From Formosa haliotis (GTDB lineage Bacteria; Bacteroidota; Bacteroidia; Flavobacteriales; Flavobacteriaceae): a stretch of DNA of 64,000 nucleotides. The stretch's first letter is position 1. Each line of letters starts with the position of its first letter. Below the pieces are notes generated by a model, which saw only the letters and a program-made list of their open reading frames with translations, searched no databases and was not told where the DNA came from. A program made the translations under genes and the position numbers. The stretch is taken from positions 3,817,501 to 3,881,500 of the forward strand of contig NZ_BDEL01000001.1 in the NCBI RefSeq assembly GCF_001685485.1. The letters are read 5' to 3'. Of the stretch, positions 1 to 9,022 are shown in pieces.

Positions 1-1380
1 TACCAATCAGGTTGTCATACAGCTTCTGTTTGGGATGATAAGTCTAAAGCGAACATCCCGAAATTAATGAAGTTTATGAACGACTTCGGATTAATTACTG
101 GTCGTGATCCTAAAGGAAACTACCATGCGATGACCGATGTTATTCACAAGGTATTAAACGATCTTACAGTAAGCGATTGGGATATCATTATTGGAGGAGA
201 TTCGCATACGCGTATGTCTAAAGGTGTTGCCTTTGGAGCAGATTCAGGAACTGTAGCTTTAGCTTTAGCAACAGGAGAAGCGTCTATGCCAATTCCACAG
301 TCGGTTAAAGTTACCTTTAAAGGACTTATGAGAAGTTATATGGATTTCCGTGATGTGGTGCACGCAACACAACAACAAATGTTGAAGCAATATGGAGGTG
401 AAAACGTATTCCAAGGGCGTGTTATCGAAGTACATATCGGAACTTTAACATCAGACCAAGCGTTTACCTTTACAGATTGGACGGCAGAAATGAAAGCTAA
501 AGCTTCAATTTGTATTTCTGAAGACGACACATTAATCGAATCTTTAGAAATCGCTAGAGATCGTATCCAAATCATGATTAAAAAAGGTATGGATAACGAT
601 AATCAAGTATTACAAGGTTTAGTAGATAAAGCGAATAACCGTATTGCAGAAATTAAATCTGGTGCTAAGCCAGCGTTAAGACCTGATGCTAATGCGAAAT
701 ATTATGCTGAGGTTGTTATCGATTTAGATGAAATTGCTGAGCCAATGATTGCCGATCCAGATGTAAACAACGAAGATGTATCTAAACGTTATACGCACGA
801 TACAATTCGTCCGTTATCCTATTACGGCGGAACTAAGCAAGTCGATTTAGGATTTGTAGGATCTTGTATGGTACATAAAGGCGATATGAAGATATTAGCT
901 CAAATGTTGAAAAACATTGAAGCACAACACGGAAAAGTAGAATTTAAAGCACCTTTAGTTGTGGCACCTCCTACATATAATATTGTAGATGAGTTAAAAG
1001 CAGAAGGCGATTGGGAAGTATTACAAAAATACTCAGGTTTCGAATTCGATGATAATGCACCAAAAGGGGCAGCCCGTACCAAATACGAAAACATGTTGTA
1101 TTTAGAGCGTCCAGGTTGTAACTTGTGTATGGGTAACCAAGAAAAGGCAGAACCAGGAGATACAGTAATGGCAACGTCTACACGTTTATTCCAAGGTCGT
1201 GTGGTAAAAGATACAGGCGAGAAAAAAGGAGAATCTTTATTGTCTTCTACTCCGGTTGTCGTGTTATCTACTATTTTAGGTCGTACACCTACTATGGAAG
1301 AATATGAAGCAGCCGTAGACGGAATTGTGTTAACACGCTTTAAACCATCTCAAAAACAATTAAGCACAGCAGCAGTCTAG
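1..1380 (+). CDS. acnB: Aconitate hydratase B, 3' part (5' end outside window)
   Basis: Bifunctional aconitate hydratase 2/2-methylisocitrate dehydratase of the AcnB type, which interconverts citrate and isocitrate in the TCA cycle. The frame is open from the first base, so the N-terminal part lies to the left and the first ATG at 67 is internal. The catalytic GGDSHTR segment and the three [4Fe-4S] ligands are visible: one Cys in GSCMVHKGD and two in CNLCMGNQ. A strong hairpin terminator follows the stop. The next gene is a second, unrelated-type aconitase. The family assignment is clear from these motifs; only the missing N-terminus is unknown. Confidence 0.95.
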   Translation, partial: YQSGCHTASVWDDKSKANIPKLMKFMNDFGLITGRDPKGNYHAMTDVIHKVLNDLTVSDWDIIIGGDSHTRMSKGVAFGADSGTVALALATGEASMPIPQSVKVTFKGLMRSYMDFRDVVHATQQQMLKQYGGENVFQGRVIEVHIGTLTSDQAFTFTDWTAEMKAKASICISEDDTLIESLEIARDRIQIMIKKGMDNDNQVLQGLVDKANNRIAEIKSGAKPALRPDANAKYYAEVVIDLDEIAEPMIADPDVNNEDVSKRYTHDTIRPLSYYGGTKQVDLGFVGSCMVHKGDMKILAQMLKNIEAQHGKVEFKAPLVVAPPTYNIVDELKAEGDWEVLQKYSGFEFDDNAPKGAARTKYENMLYLERPGCNLCMGNQEKAEPGDTVMATSTRLFQGRVVKDTGEKKGESLLSSTPVVVLSTILGRTPTMEEYEAAVDGIVLTRFKPSQKQLSTAAV

Positions 1381-1419
1381 ATATACTCAGACAATTTAGC
1401 AAAGCTTATAATAATAGTT

Positions 1420-1457
1420 AACCAAGCTCAGTTTCGGACTGAGCTTGGTTTTTTTTT
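1420..1457 (+). terminator. Rho-independent terminator after acnB
   Basis: A perfect 12-bp stem (AACCAAGCTCAG / CTGAGCTTGGTT) with a 7-nt loop runs straight into a nine-T tract. It separates acnB from acnA, so the two aconitase genes are probably transcribed independently. Confidence 0.92.
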
Positions 1458-1595
1458 GCTCACGGCATAACAAGATAGATTTTAATTTGATTAAGTATAT
1501 CGAGTCTAAATAAGTTTAGTTTTAACGTCATGCTAACTAAATTTTCTTTTTTTTCTCTAAATTAGAGGGAATTATATATTAAAAAAGAGACTTAT

Positions 1596-3866
1596 ATGGC
1601 ATTTGATATTGATATGATAAAGAAGGTGTATTCTAACATGGCTAGTCGTGTAGATAAAGCCCGTGAGATAGAAGGAAAACCATTAACATTATCTGAAAAG
1701 ATTTTATATTCTCATTTATGGGATGAAACCCCAAATAAAGCATTTGTTAGAGGTAAAGATTATGTAGATTTTGCTCCAGACCGTATTGCGTGTCAGGATG
1801 CTACTGCACAAATGGCGCTATTGCAATTTATGCAAGCCGGAAAAGATAAAGTCGCTGTACCTACAACGGTGCATTGCGATCACTTAATTCAAGCAAAAGA
1901 TGGTGCTAAAACCGATTTAAAACACGCTAACGATGTGAGTAGTGAAGTGTTCGATTTTCTAGAATCGGTATCTAATAAATATGGTATCGGATTTTGGAAG
2001 CCAGGGGCTGGGATTATTCACCAAGTGGTTTTAGAAAACTATGCCTTTCCAGGAGGAATGATGATTGGTACCGATTCGCATACGGTTAATGCCGGCGGAC
2101 TTGGTATGGTGGCAATTGGTGTAGGAGGAGCCGATGCTGTAGATGTTATGGCAGGGATGGCATGGGAACTTAAATTTCCTAAATTAATTGGGGTGAAGTT
2201 AACAGGAAGCCTTTCGGGGTGGACTGCTCCTAAAGATGTGATTTTAAAGGTTGCCGAAATTCTTACTGTAAAAGGAGGAACAGGAGCTATCGTAGAATAT
2301 TTTGGCGAAGGTGCAACCTCTATGTCCTGTACAGGAAAAGGTACGATTTGTAATATGGGTGCAGAAATTGGTGCTACAACTTCTACTTTTGGTTACGACG
2401 AGTCTATGGAGCGTTACCTACGTGCCACAGAACGTGAAGATGTTGCAGATGCTGCAAATGAAATTAAATCATATTTAACAGCCGATCCAGAAGTGTATGC
2501 AAATCCAGAGGAATACTTCGATCAGGTTATTGAAATTAACTTATCGGAATTAACTCCGTTGTTAAATGGTCCGTTTACACCAGATTTATCGACTCGAGCA
2601 GGTTCAGAAATGACCGAGAAAGCTACTGCCAACGATTGGCCTTTAAAAGTAGAGTGGGGGCTTATAGGTTCTTGTACGAACTCTTCTTACGAAGATTTAT
2701 CTCGTGCCTCGTCTATAGCCCAACAAGCTTTAGATAAAAACTTAAAAACGAAAGCAGAATTCGGAATTAATCCAGGTTCTGAAAAAGTAAGATATACGAC
2801 CGAACGTGATGGCATCCTAGAAATTTTCGAGAAATTAGATGCTAAAATATTCACTAATGCTTGTGGTCCTTGTATTGGGCAATGGGCGCGTTACAGCGAT
2901 CCTAAAAATGCACCGAAAAACAGTATCATCCATTCCTTCAACAGAAACTTTGCCAAGCGTGCCGATGGGAATCCAAATACCCATGCCTTTGTAGCATCAC
3001 CAGAATTGGTGGCTGCCATAGCAATTGCTGGACGTTTAGATTTTAATCCGATGACCGATAAGCTGATCAATGAAGATGGAGAAGAAGTGATGTTCGATGA
3101 ACCAACAGGATGGGAATTACCTCCGAAAGGTTTTGAAGTAAAAGACAACGGATACCTTGCTCCAGAAGCCGATGGTAGTCATGTACAAGTGGTGGTGTCC
3201 CCAGAGTCAGAACGCTTACAATTATTAACGCCTTTCGAGCCTATTGGCGATTCGATAACAGGTGCTAAACTACTTATTAAAGCCTTTGGAAAATGTACTA
3301 CAGACCATATTTCTATGGCCGGACCTTGGTTGCGTTTCCGTGGCCATTTAGATAATATTTCTAATAACTGTTTAATTGGTGCAGTAAATGCCTATAACCA
3401 GAAAACAAATTTTGTGAAAAATCAGTTAACTGGCGATTATGGTGGTGTGCCAGATACGGCGAGAGCCTATAAAGCAGCTGGTGTAGAATCTATAGTTGTT
3501 GGCGATCATAATTACGGAGAAGGATCTTCTCGTGAACATGCAGCAATGGAGCCAAGACATTTAGGAGTAGTTGCAGTATTAGTAAAATCATTTGCTCGTA
3601 TTCATGAAACCAACCTTAAAAAACAAGGGATGTTAGGTTTAACTTTTGCTAATGAAGCCGATTACGATCTTATTCAGGAAGATGATACCATCAACTTCTT
3701 AGATTTAAACGAATTTGCTCCAGACAAACCTTTACATATCGAGTTTGTACATGCCGATGGTAGCAAAGATGTAATTGCCGCAAACCATACGTATAATGCT
3801 GCGCAAATAGCCTGGTATAAAGAAGGTTCTGCCTTAAATTTAATTAAGAAAGAAAACGCGGCCTAA
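1596..3866 (+). CDS. acnA: Aconitate hydratase A (mitochondrial-type)
   Basis: Full-length 756-residue aconitase of the mitochondrial type, acting in the TCA cycle. Visible are VHCDH (~residue 92), GTDSHT (~160), the first cluster Cys in [10 protein letters not shown] (~359) and the paired Cys of ACGPCIGQW (~423 and 426), followed by the C-terminal swivel domain with the [15 protein letters not shown] motif. The ATG start gives the expected N-terminus ([12 protein letters not shown]). It is separated from acnB by a terminator and about 140 bp, and is followed by its own terminator. Finding AcnB- and AcnA-type enzymes side by side is notable but both look intact. Confidence 0.96.
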   Translation: MAFDIDMIKKVYSNMASRVDKAREIEGKPLTLSEKILYSHLWDETPNKAFVRGKDYVDFAPDRIACQDATAQMALLQFMQAGKDKVAVPTTVHCDHLIQAKDGAKTDLKHANDVSSEVFDFLESVSNKYGIGFWKPGAGIIHQVVLENYAFPGGMMIGTDSHTVNAGGLGMVAIGVGGADAVDVMAGMAWELKFPKLIGVKLTGSLSGWTAPKDVILKVAEILTVKGGTGAIVEYFGEGATSMSCTGKGTICNMGAEIGATTSTFGYDESMERYLRATEREDVADAANEIKSYLTADPEVYANPEEYFDQVIEINLSELTPLLNGPFTPDLSTRAGSEMTEKATANDWPLKVEWGLIGSCTNSSYEDLSRASSIAQQALDKNLKTKAEFGINPGSEKVRYTTERDGILEIFEKLDAKIFTNACGPCIGQWARYSDPKNAPKNSIIHSFNRNFAKRADGNPNTHAFVASPELVAAIAIAGRLDFNPMTDKLINEDGEEVMFDEPTGWELPPKGFEVKDNGYLAPEADGSHVQVVVSPESERLQLLTPFEPIGDSITGAKLLIKAFGKCTTDHISMAGPWLRFRGHLDNISNNCLIGAVNAYNQKTNFVKNQLTGDYGGVPDTARAYKAAGVESIVVGDHNYGEGSSREHAAMEPRHLGVVAVLVKSFARIHETNLKKQGMLGLTFANEADYDLIQEDDTINFLDLNEFAPDKPLHIEFVHADGSKDVIAANHTYNAAQIAWYKEGSALNLIKKENAA

Positions 3867-3892
3867 ATAAGGAAACGCTTTCTAAATATTTA

Positions 3893-3920
3893 AACTCCTA
3901 AGTTCGCTTAGGAGTTTTTT
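3893..3920 (+). terminator. Rho-independent terminator after acnA
   Basis: A perfect 10-bp stem AACTCCTAAG / CTTAGGAGTT closed by a TTCG tetraloop is followed by a T run. Confidence 0.92.
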
Positions 3921-3990
3921 GATTTTATACGTATCTTTCTCTTTGCTTTTATTTTTTGAAAATGAGAAAGCAATTAATCAAAATTAATAT

Positions 3991-4662
3991 ATGAGTGCAA
4001 TTTGGTTTTTTGAAGATGTAAATCTGTTTAAAGTGCTTTGTCCACACAAATTTGCCGGTTTTAAACAAAACCACAGTTTTGATACGTATGATAAAAAGGA
4101 TTATATCTATTTTGAACAAGACACCTCAAACAAAGTGTTTGTTATTGAAAAAGGTAAAGTAAAAGTTGGATATTATACGGAAGAAGGACAGGAAGTGGTT
4201 AAGGCTATTTTATCTAAAGGAGAATTGTTTGGAGAAAAAGCCATGTTAGGGGAAGAGAAGCGCGAAGAATTTGCGCAAGCTTTAACCGATAACACTGCAA
4301 TTTGCCCTATAGGTGTCGATACGATGCACGATCTTATGAGACAAAATCAGAATTTTAGTATTAAGATTTATAAATTTATTGGATTTCGATTTAAAAAATT
4401 GGAACGCCGTTTAGAGCTGCTTTTATTTAAAGATGCTAAAACAAGACTTTTAGAGTTTTTAGAAGATTTATTTCGGGAATATGGATCAAAAAGTAAAACC
4501 TCGTCAGATCGCGTCATAAAACATCCGTACACCCAAGGTGATATCGCATCATTAATAGGAACATCAAGACCTACATTGAATATTCTTTTAAACGAATTAA
4601 AGGAAGATCAGCTTATAGATTTTAACCGTAAAGAGATTAGATTGTACTACAAATCAGCATAA
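3991..4662 (+). CDS. Crp/Fnr family transcriptional regulator
   Basis: A 223-residue DNA-binding regulator with an N-terminal cyclic-nucleotide-binding-like domain (~25-115, including the GELFGEKAML turn typical of the fold) and a C-terminal winged helix (~150-215, recognition-helix stretch DIASLIGTSRPTLNILLNEL). Cytoplasmic. The effector cannot be read from the sequence: there is no N-terminal Cys cluster as in Fnr, although C21 and C110 are present. It stands alone behind the acnA terminator. A 20-bp palindrome overlaps its stop codon. Confidence 0.88.
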   Translation: MSAIWFFEDVNLFKVLCPHKFAGFKQNHSFDTYDKKDYIYFEQDTSNKVFVIEKGKVKVGYYTEEGQEVVKAILSKGELFGEKAMLGEEKREEFAQALTDNTAICPIGVDTMHDLMRQNQNFSIKIYKFIGFRFKKLERRLELLLFKDAKTRLLEFLEDLFREYGSKSKTSSDRVIKHPYTQGDIASLIGTSRPTLNILLNELKEDQLIDFNRKEIRLYYKSA

Positions 4663-4680
4663 TGTTAGCTAGCTAACATT
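4661..4680. promoter_or_regulatory. 20-bp perfect palindrome at the end of the Crp-family gene
   Basis: AATGTTAGCTAGCTAACATT is perfectly self-complementary and starts inside the stop codon. As RNA it would give an 8-bp stem with a CTAG loop, but only TTAG follows rather than a T run. It may act as a weak terminator or as an operator for the lipoprotein gene 55 bp downstream. Function is inferred. Confidence 0.45.
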
Positions 4681-4734
4681 TTAGAAATCATAAGATTGTT
4701 AATTTGAACTTTAAATTTTAAAAATAAAAATGTT

Positions 4735-5613
4735 ATGATTAAAAAAATGTTATTTGCAAGTTTGGCACTAGCTTTTCTTACAACCTCATGTAACAATGAT
4801 GATGATAATTCCAGTGAAGTAGATATGTCAGAATTAACTCTAAACCTTGACGGACTCGAGGATTTGGGTGATGATTATGTTTATGAAGGCTGGATTATTG
4901 TAGACGGAACACCAATTTCAACCGGTGTATTTTCAAGTGTTACCTTTCCTCAAACTTTCGATGTACGAACTTCAGAATTAGAAGATGCATCTGCTTTTGT
5001 GCTTTCAATAGAACCTAAAGTAGATGATGATCCGGCACCAGCAACAACTAAAATATTGTCTGGTGATTTTTCTGGAGATACAGCAAATGTGAATTCAACA
5101 GGACTAGTTGGAGATTTTTCAGCGGCATCTGGTGTTTATATTTTAGCGACACCAACCGATATGGATGACACCAACGAAGAAAGCGGTGTTTGGTTTTTAG
5201 ACAACTCTTCTGGTACACCAGAAACAGGTTTAGAACTTCCGGAATTAAACGGCGGATGGATTTACGAAGGTTGGGCTGTGATTAACGGTGTTCCAGTAAG
5301 TACGGGAACGTTTTTAACGGTTTCAGATTTTGATGATAATGCCTTTACATCGCCTTATAAAGGTGATGATGGTGATGGACCAAGTTTTCCTGGAGAAGAC
5401 TTTTTACAAAATGCGCCAGACGGTTTATCGTTCCCAACAGACTTAAAAGGAGTGACTATTGTGGTTTCGGTAGAACCGGTTCCAGACAATAGCACGGCAC
5501 CATTTACCTTTAAACCCTTGGCTCATGTGGTCCCTTCAGATGCCATGAATCATACAGTTATTACTATGGGTGAAGGTCCTGTTAGTACTATTTCTGGTTC
5601 TGTAAATAGATAA
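4735..5613 (+). CDS. Predicted lipoprotein with internal duplication
   Basis: A 292-residue exported protein. The N-terminus has a signal peptide ending in a lipobox (LTTSC, lipidated Cys 19), and the mature protein starts with an Asp/Asn-rich stretch (NNDDDN), compatible with a surface-export signal of Bacteroidota lipoproteins. Two homologous halves can be seen: a YEGW-V-G-P-STG-F block recurs near residues 49-65 and 175-192, each followed by a segment ending in a VSVEP/LSIEP strand. I do not recognise an enzymatic motif; an extracytoplasmic binding or anti-sigma-like beta domain is possible. A strong terminator follows. Confidence 0.8.
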   Translation: MIKKMLFASLALAFLTTSCNNDDDNSSEVDMSELTLNLDGLEDLGDDYVYEGWIIVDGTPISTGVFSSVTFPQTFDVRTSELEDASAFVLSIEPKVDDDPAPATTKILSGDFSGDTANVNSTGLVGDFSAASGVYILATPTDMDDTNEESGVWFLDNSSGTPETGLELPELNGGWIYEGWAVINGVPVSTGTFLTVSDFDDNAFTSPYKGDDGDGPSFPGEDFLQNAPDGLSFPTDLKGVTIVVSVEPVPDNSTAPFTFKPLAHVVPSDAMNHTVITMGEGPVSTISGSVNR

Positions 5614-5636
5614 AAACAACTAATTTTGGTAGATTT

Positions 5637-5676
5637 AAAGCATAATTTCAATACTGAAGTTATGCTTTATTTTTTG
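5637..5676 (+). terminator. Rho-independent terminator after lipoprotein gene
   Basis: A 14-bp stem (AAAGCATAATTTCA / TGAAGTTATGCTTT, one G-U pair) with an ATAC loop is followed by ATTTTTT. The next start codon is only 2 bp beyond. Confidence 0.88.
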
Positions 5677-5678
5677 CA

Positions 5679-6242
5679 ATGAAACTATCAAAATCGCAAC
5701 GTAGTAATATCGTGTTTCTTGGATTTATTTTACTATTAATAATTCCGCAAACACGCACACCCATTCAAATCTTTCTTCAAAAAGGATTAGCATTATTTGG
5801 TCCGTCTGTTACTCAAAAGGAGAATCAAAAGCAATTAGATTCCTATCACTGGAAATTGGTGGATTTAAACGGTAATTCTTACGATTTTAGAACCGCAGAA
5901 GGTAAAGTGGTGTTAATCAATTTCTGGGCTACTTGGTGTCCGCCCTGCATTGCCGAAATGCCTCATTTAGTCGATTTATATAATGATTATCATAACAAGA
6001 TAGAATTTCTATTCGTTTCGAATGAAGACCAAGCTGTTATTAAAGCATTTTTAAATAAGCATCAATATGATATTCCAGTACATCAATCAAGATCTACAGT
6101 TCCTGATCAATTAAACACAACAGGAATTCCAAGAGCACTACTTATTAATAAAGAGGGTAGTATCGTCATAGATAAAACGGGAGCGGCAAATTGGAATAGC
6201 GATAGCGTAAGAGAAACTATAAATAGACTAATTTTAGAATAA
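5679..6242 (+). CDS. TlpA-family thiol-disulfide oxidoreductase, membrane-anchored
   Basis: A 187-residue thioredoxin-fold protein. A single hydrophobic helix near the N-terminus (~12-28, no lipobox) should anchor it in the inner membrane with the thioredoxin domain in the periplasm. The active site WCPPC (Cys ~87 and ~90) lies in the strongly conserved FWATWCPPCIAEMPHL context of TlpA/ResA proteins, and a cis-Pro-type turn occurs in TTGIPRALLI. Probable role: reduction of periplasmic disulfides, for example in cytochrome c maturation. Its partner is not evident from the neighbourhood. Confidence 0.9.
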   Translation: MKLSKSQRSNIVFLGFILLLIIPQTRTPIQIFLQKGLALFGPSVTQKENQKQLDSYHWKLVDLNGNSYDFRTAEGKVVLINFWATWCPPCIAEMPHLVDLYNDYHNKIEFLFVSNEDQAVIKAFLNKHQYDIPVHQSRSTVPDQLNTTGIPRALLINKEGSIVIDKTGAANWNSDSVRETINRLILE

Positions 6243-6297
6243 TAGTACTATCCTGTTTCAGGTTAATAATAATTAAATGTTAAAAGGTTTTCTTATT

Positions 6298-6315
6298 ACT
6301 AACCGATTGTTTAGT
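6298..6315. promoter_or_regulatory. Probable TetR operator upstream of the TetR gene
   Basis: ACTAACCGATTGTTTAGT is an imperfect palindrome (14 of 18 positions symmetric) 22 bp before the regulator's ATG. It shares the CGATTGTTTAG half with a second palindrome at 6921-6936 in front of the next gene, which indicates one regulator binding both. Confidence 0.7.
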
Positions 6316-6337
6316 TTTGTCCTGTAGATTAAAATTT

Positions 6338-6901
6338 ATGGCTAGAAAAAAGCAATATATAGAAGAAGAGGTTATCGAAAAAGCCATGCGCTTATTTTGG
6401 CGTAATGGTTACGAAAACACGTCTATGCAAATGCTTGAAAAAGAAATGGGCATAAATAAATTCTCTATATATTCTAGTTTTGGTAGTAAACATGGAGTTT
6501 TTCTGGAAAGTTTAAAATCATATAAAACAAAAGTAGCCGATATATTTTTAAAGTTTAAAAACGCCTCAAACGGAAGTTCAGATATTAAACAGTTTTTTTA
6601 CGACTCGGTTGCTATCGGACTATTAGAGGATAATGAAAAAGGGTGTTTGGTAACTAATACCTATCATGAATTTTCGGGAAGTGAAGATGAGGTTGTGAAT
6701 AAGCAGATGTCGGAATTTGTAGATAACCTTAAAGATATGTTTATAGAAAAACTAAAAATGGACCCAACAAAAGATGAAGCAACCATACTAAAGCAAGCCA
6801 ATTTTTTAGTGTTAGCTAAACACGGATTGGCGACAGCATCACGAGTAAATAACGAAGAAGAAATAAATGATTACATAGAAATGGTCTTTAAAAATATATA
6901 A
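6338..6901 (+). CDS. TetR/AcrR family transcriptional regulator
   Basis: A cytoplasmic repressor of about 187 residues. The N-terminal TetR_N helix-turn-helix is clear (AMRLFWRNGYENTSMQMLEKEMGI... then SIYSSFGSKHGVF). The C-terminal half is helical, with KGCLVTNTYHEF typical of the AcrR branch. I chose the ATG that gives MARKKQY; an in-frame TTG 21 bp upstream is less likely because it sits too close to the operator. The palindromes before this gene and before the adjacent AhpD-like gene suggest autoregulation and control of that gene. The ligand is unknown. Confidence 0.9.
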   Translation: MARKKQYIEEEVIEKAMRLFWRNGYENTSMQMLEKEMGINKFSIYSSFGSKHGVFLESLKSYKTKVADIFLKFKNASNGSSDIKQFFYDSVAIGLLEDNEKGCLVTNTYHEFSGSEDEVVNKQMSEFVDNLKDMFIEKLKMDPTKDEATILKQANFLVLAKHGLATASRVNNEEEINDYIEMVFKNI

Positions 6902-6920
6902 CTATTTTTTTAACCATAAT

Positions 6921-6936
6921 CTAAACAATCGTTTAG
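6921..6936. promoter_or_regulatory. Probable TetR operator upstream of the AhpD-like gene
   Basis: CTAAACAATCGTTTAG is a near-perfect palindrome (14 of 16 positions) located 38 bp before the ATG of the AhpD-like gene and matching the site upstream of the TetR gene. Confidence 0.75.
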
Positions 6937-6973
6937 AAACATATAAATAATAATACATTAAAACAGATAAATT

Positions 6974-7525
6974 ATGACCACATTGAAAGTACACAATATC
7001 GAAACAGCTCCAGAAGGAAGTAAAGCTTTATTAGAAGATTCTTTAAAAACTAACGGCATGATTCCAGGTTTACATGGTGTGTTAGCCGGAGCTCCTAAAA
7101 CACTTGAAGCTTACCAAACACTGCATAAATTGTTTACAGAATCTTCATTTAATAAAGAAGAATTAACGGTTGTTTGGCAAACTATTAACGTAGAGCATGC
7201 ATGTCATTATTGTGTTCCTGCCCATACTGCCATAGCAAAAATGATGAAGGTAGATGATGCTATTACAGAAGCTTTACGTAACGAAACTCCTCTTGAAGAC
7301 GCTAAGTTAGAAGCGTTGCGCACTTTTACTTTGCAAGTAACTCGTAATCGTGGGCATGTCACTCCAGAAGAATTACAAGCCTTTTACGATGCTGGTTATG
7401 GTGAACAGCAGGTTTTAGAAATCATTTTAGGATTATCGCAAAAAGTAATTAGTAATTATACGAATCATATTGCAAATACTGCGGTAGATGCGCCGTTCCA
7501 GGAATTTGCTTGGGAGAAGAAATAA
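6974..7525 (+). CDS. AhpD-like carboxymuconolactone decarboxylase family protein
   Basis: A 183-residue member of the AhpD/carboxymuconolactone decarboxylase fold. The redox motif EHACHYCVPAH shows Cys 77 and Cys 80 with His 84, the arrangement of alkylhydroperoxidase-like proteins that reduce peroxides using a CXXC pair. All-helical, cytoplasmic, no signal peptide. A TetR operator upstream and the TetR gene immediately before it suggest induction by an organic or oxidative signal. The substrate cannot be read from the sequence. A terminator follows. Confidence 0.88.
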   Translation: MTTLKVHNIETAPEGSKALLEDSLKTNGMIPGLHGVLAGAPKTLEAYQTLHKLFTESSFNKEELTVVWQTINVEHACHYCVPAHTAIAKMMKVDDAITEALRNETPLEDAKLEALRTFTLQVTRNRGHVTPEELQAFYDAGYGEQQVLEIILGLSQKVISNYTNHIANTAVDAPFQEFAWEKK

Positions 7526-7555
7526 ATATTTTTAAAATAGTAATGTAAGATAAAG

Positions 7556-7583
7556 ACCTTTCGAGAATTCGGAAGGTTTTTTA
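7556..7583 (+). terminator. Terminator after AhpD-like gene
   Basis: Stem ACCTTTCGA / TCGGAAGGT (one G-U pair) with a short loop and a T run. Confidence 0.8.
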
Positions 7584-7682
7584 TTTGGTTGAAATGTAGT
7601 TTAGATTAAGTAGAAATCCATTTTACAATAAAGGAGGATTTATTGAAAATTATAGTTGGGGTAGGGGAATCTTAATTAAAGT

Positions 7683-7718
7683 AAAAGCGGTAGTGATGTA
7701 TACATTATTACCGCTTTT
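7683..7718 (-). terminator. Terminator for the DegT-family gene (minus strand)
   Basis: An 18-bp nearly loop-free stem AAAAGCGGTAGTGATGTA / TACATTATTACCGCTTTT with two G-U pairs lies just downstream of the minus-strand aminotransferase gene and ends in TTTT on that strand. Confidence 0.75.
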
Positions 7719-7740
7719 AAATTATCTATTGTATTAAAAT

Positions 7741-8934
7741 TTATAGCACACTTTTTATGGCTTCAACCATTTTTGAAGCTCTAAGCTTTACCTCGTCTTC
7801 GGTCCATGATAATTTTATTAAGCATGAAATGTTTCGGCCTATGAAATGATCGGATTGTGTAAATGTTTTTCCTTCTAATTCTTTAAGACCAGATTGTATT
7901 TGCTGAGACATAGGGTATAAGGTTTTTACACCTTTTAAATGTTCCCAACGTCTAACATAATGCCAATTATTATCGTAATAATGAAAACTTCCATCAATAC
8001 CGGCTTCTTTTAAAGCATTCATAGCAGCACGCGTAGTTTCTAAATCAGGTAAAAAGAAGCTTAAAAATGAATAATTTTCCTCTCCACCTTCAGGAATGGT
8101 TCTAAAGGTCACTTCAGGAATAGTAGACAAAGCATCTTTTAATACTGTAAAATGTTTTTTCTGAATGGTTATAAAATCATTTAAACGTCTTACTTGTGCT
8201 AAACCCACAGCGGCATGAAGCTCAGAAATTCTAAAATTATAGCCTAAAAACGGATGACTTTCCGCTCCACGATCGGTCCCCAAATGGTCGTGACCATGGT
8301 CGCTATAATGATCTGCCCAAGTTGCCAAATCATCACTATTGGTTAGTACAGCTCCACCTTCACCGCAAGTAATTGTTTTTACAAAGTCGAATGACAAACA
8401 CCCAGCATCACCATGAGCACCTACAGGTATTCCTTGATACGTCGCTCCAATGGCTTGGCAGGCATCTTCAATAAGTTTGAGATTATGGGTTTTGCAAATT
8501 TCTTTTAATGCACTTAAATGCGCGATCCCACCACACATATGAACAGGCATTATAGCTTTTGTTTTAGGTGTAATGGCAGCTTTAACAGCATCTATATCTA
8601 AAGTTAACGTGTCGTCTATATCGACTAATACAGGAATAGCTCCAAGCATCAAGACAGCTTCAAAACTAGCGACAAAGGTAAAGGTTGGTAAAATAACTTC
8701 GTCTCCAGCGCCAACACCGGCAATTGCTAAGGCAACCGAAACCGCAGCCGTACCACTAGATACTAATTGCGCATGTTTTACTTGCATTTGTGTTTGCAAT
8801 TCGGTTTCTAATTCTTTGGCTTTCCAGTGATTATTTCGCATGGCATCAAAACCGTAACGCATTAAAATCCCGCTATCTAGTACATCTTGTACTTCCTTTT
8901 GTTCGGCACTTCCAAACAGTTCAAATCCAGGCAT
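7741..8934 (-). CDS. kdnA: DegT/DnrJ-family PLP aminotransferase, KdnA-like
   Basis: A 397-residue PLP-dependent aminotransferase. The PLP lysine is K186 in SFDFVKTITCGEGGAV; the SSGTAA phosphate-binding turn and the EDACQAIGA block of the family are present. The N-terminus (MPGFELFG), the DHGHDHLGTDRGAESHP block and the C-terminal IKLSWT match what I recall of Shewanella KdnA, which converts 8-oxo-Kdo to 8-amino-3,8-dideoxy-manno-octulosonate for lipopolysaccharide. The usual partner KdnB (a metal-dependent alcohol dehydrogenase) is not adjacent: the neighbours are an AhpD-like gene and a nitroreductase. The family is certain; the KdnA specificity is inferred from memory of the sequence. Confidence 0.85.
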   Translation of the reverse strand: MPGFELFGSAEQKEVQDVLDSGILMRYGFDAMRNNHWKAKELETELQTQMQVKHAQLVSSGTAAVSVALAIAGVGAGDEVILPTFTFVASFEAVLMLGAIPVLVDIDDTLTLDIDAVKAAITPKTKAIMPVHMCGGIAHLSALKEICKTHNLKLIEDACQAIGATYQGIPVGAHGDAGCLSFDFVKTITCGEGGAVLTNSDDLATWADHYSDHGHDHLGTDRGAESHPFLGYNFRISELHAAVGLAQVRRLNDFITIQKKHFTVLKDALSTIPEVTFRTIPEGGEENYSFLSFFLPDLETTRAAMNALKEAGIDGSFHYYDNNWHYVRRWEHLKGVKTLYPMSQQIQSGLKELEGKTFTQSDHFIGRNISCLIKLSWTEDEVKLRASKMVEAIKSVL

Positions 8935-9022
8935 GAGGTATATTTAAAATTGAAGGTAAATTTACGATTAAACCAAGTAATATAAAAGGTAACCAAAGAA
9001 ATATTAAACGTAATTAGGCTGC

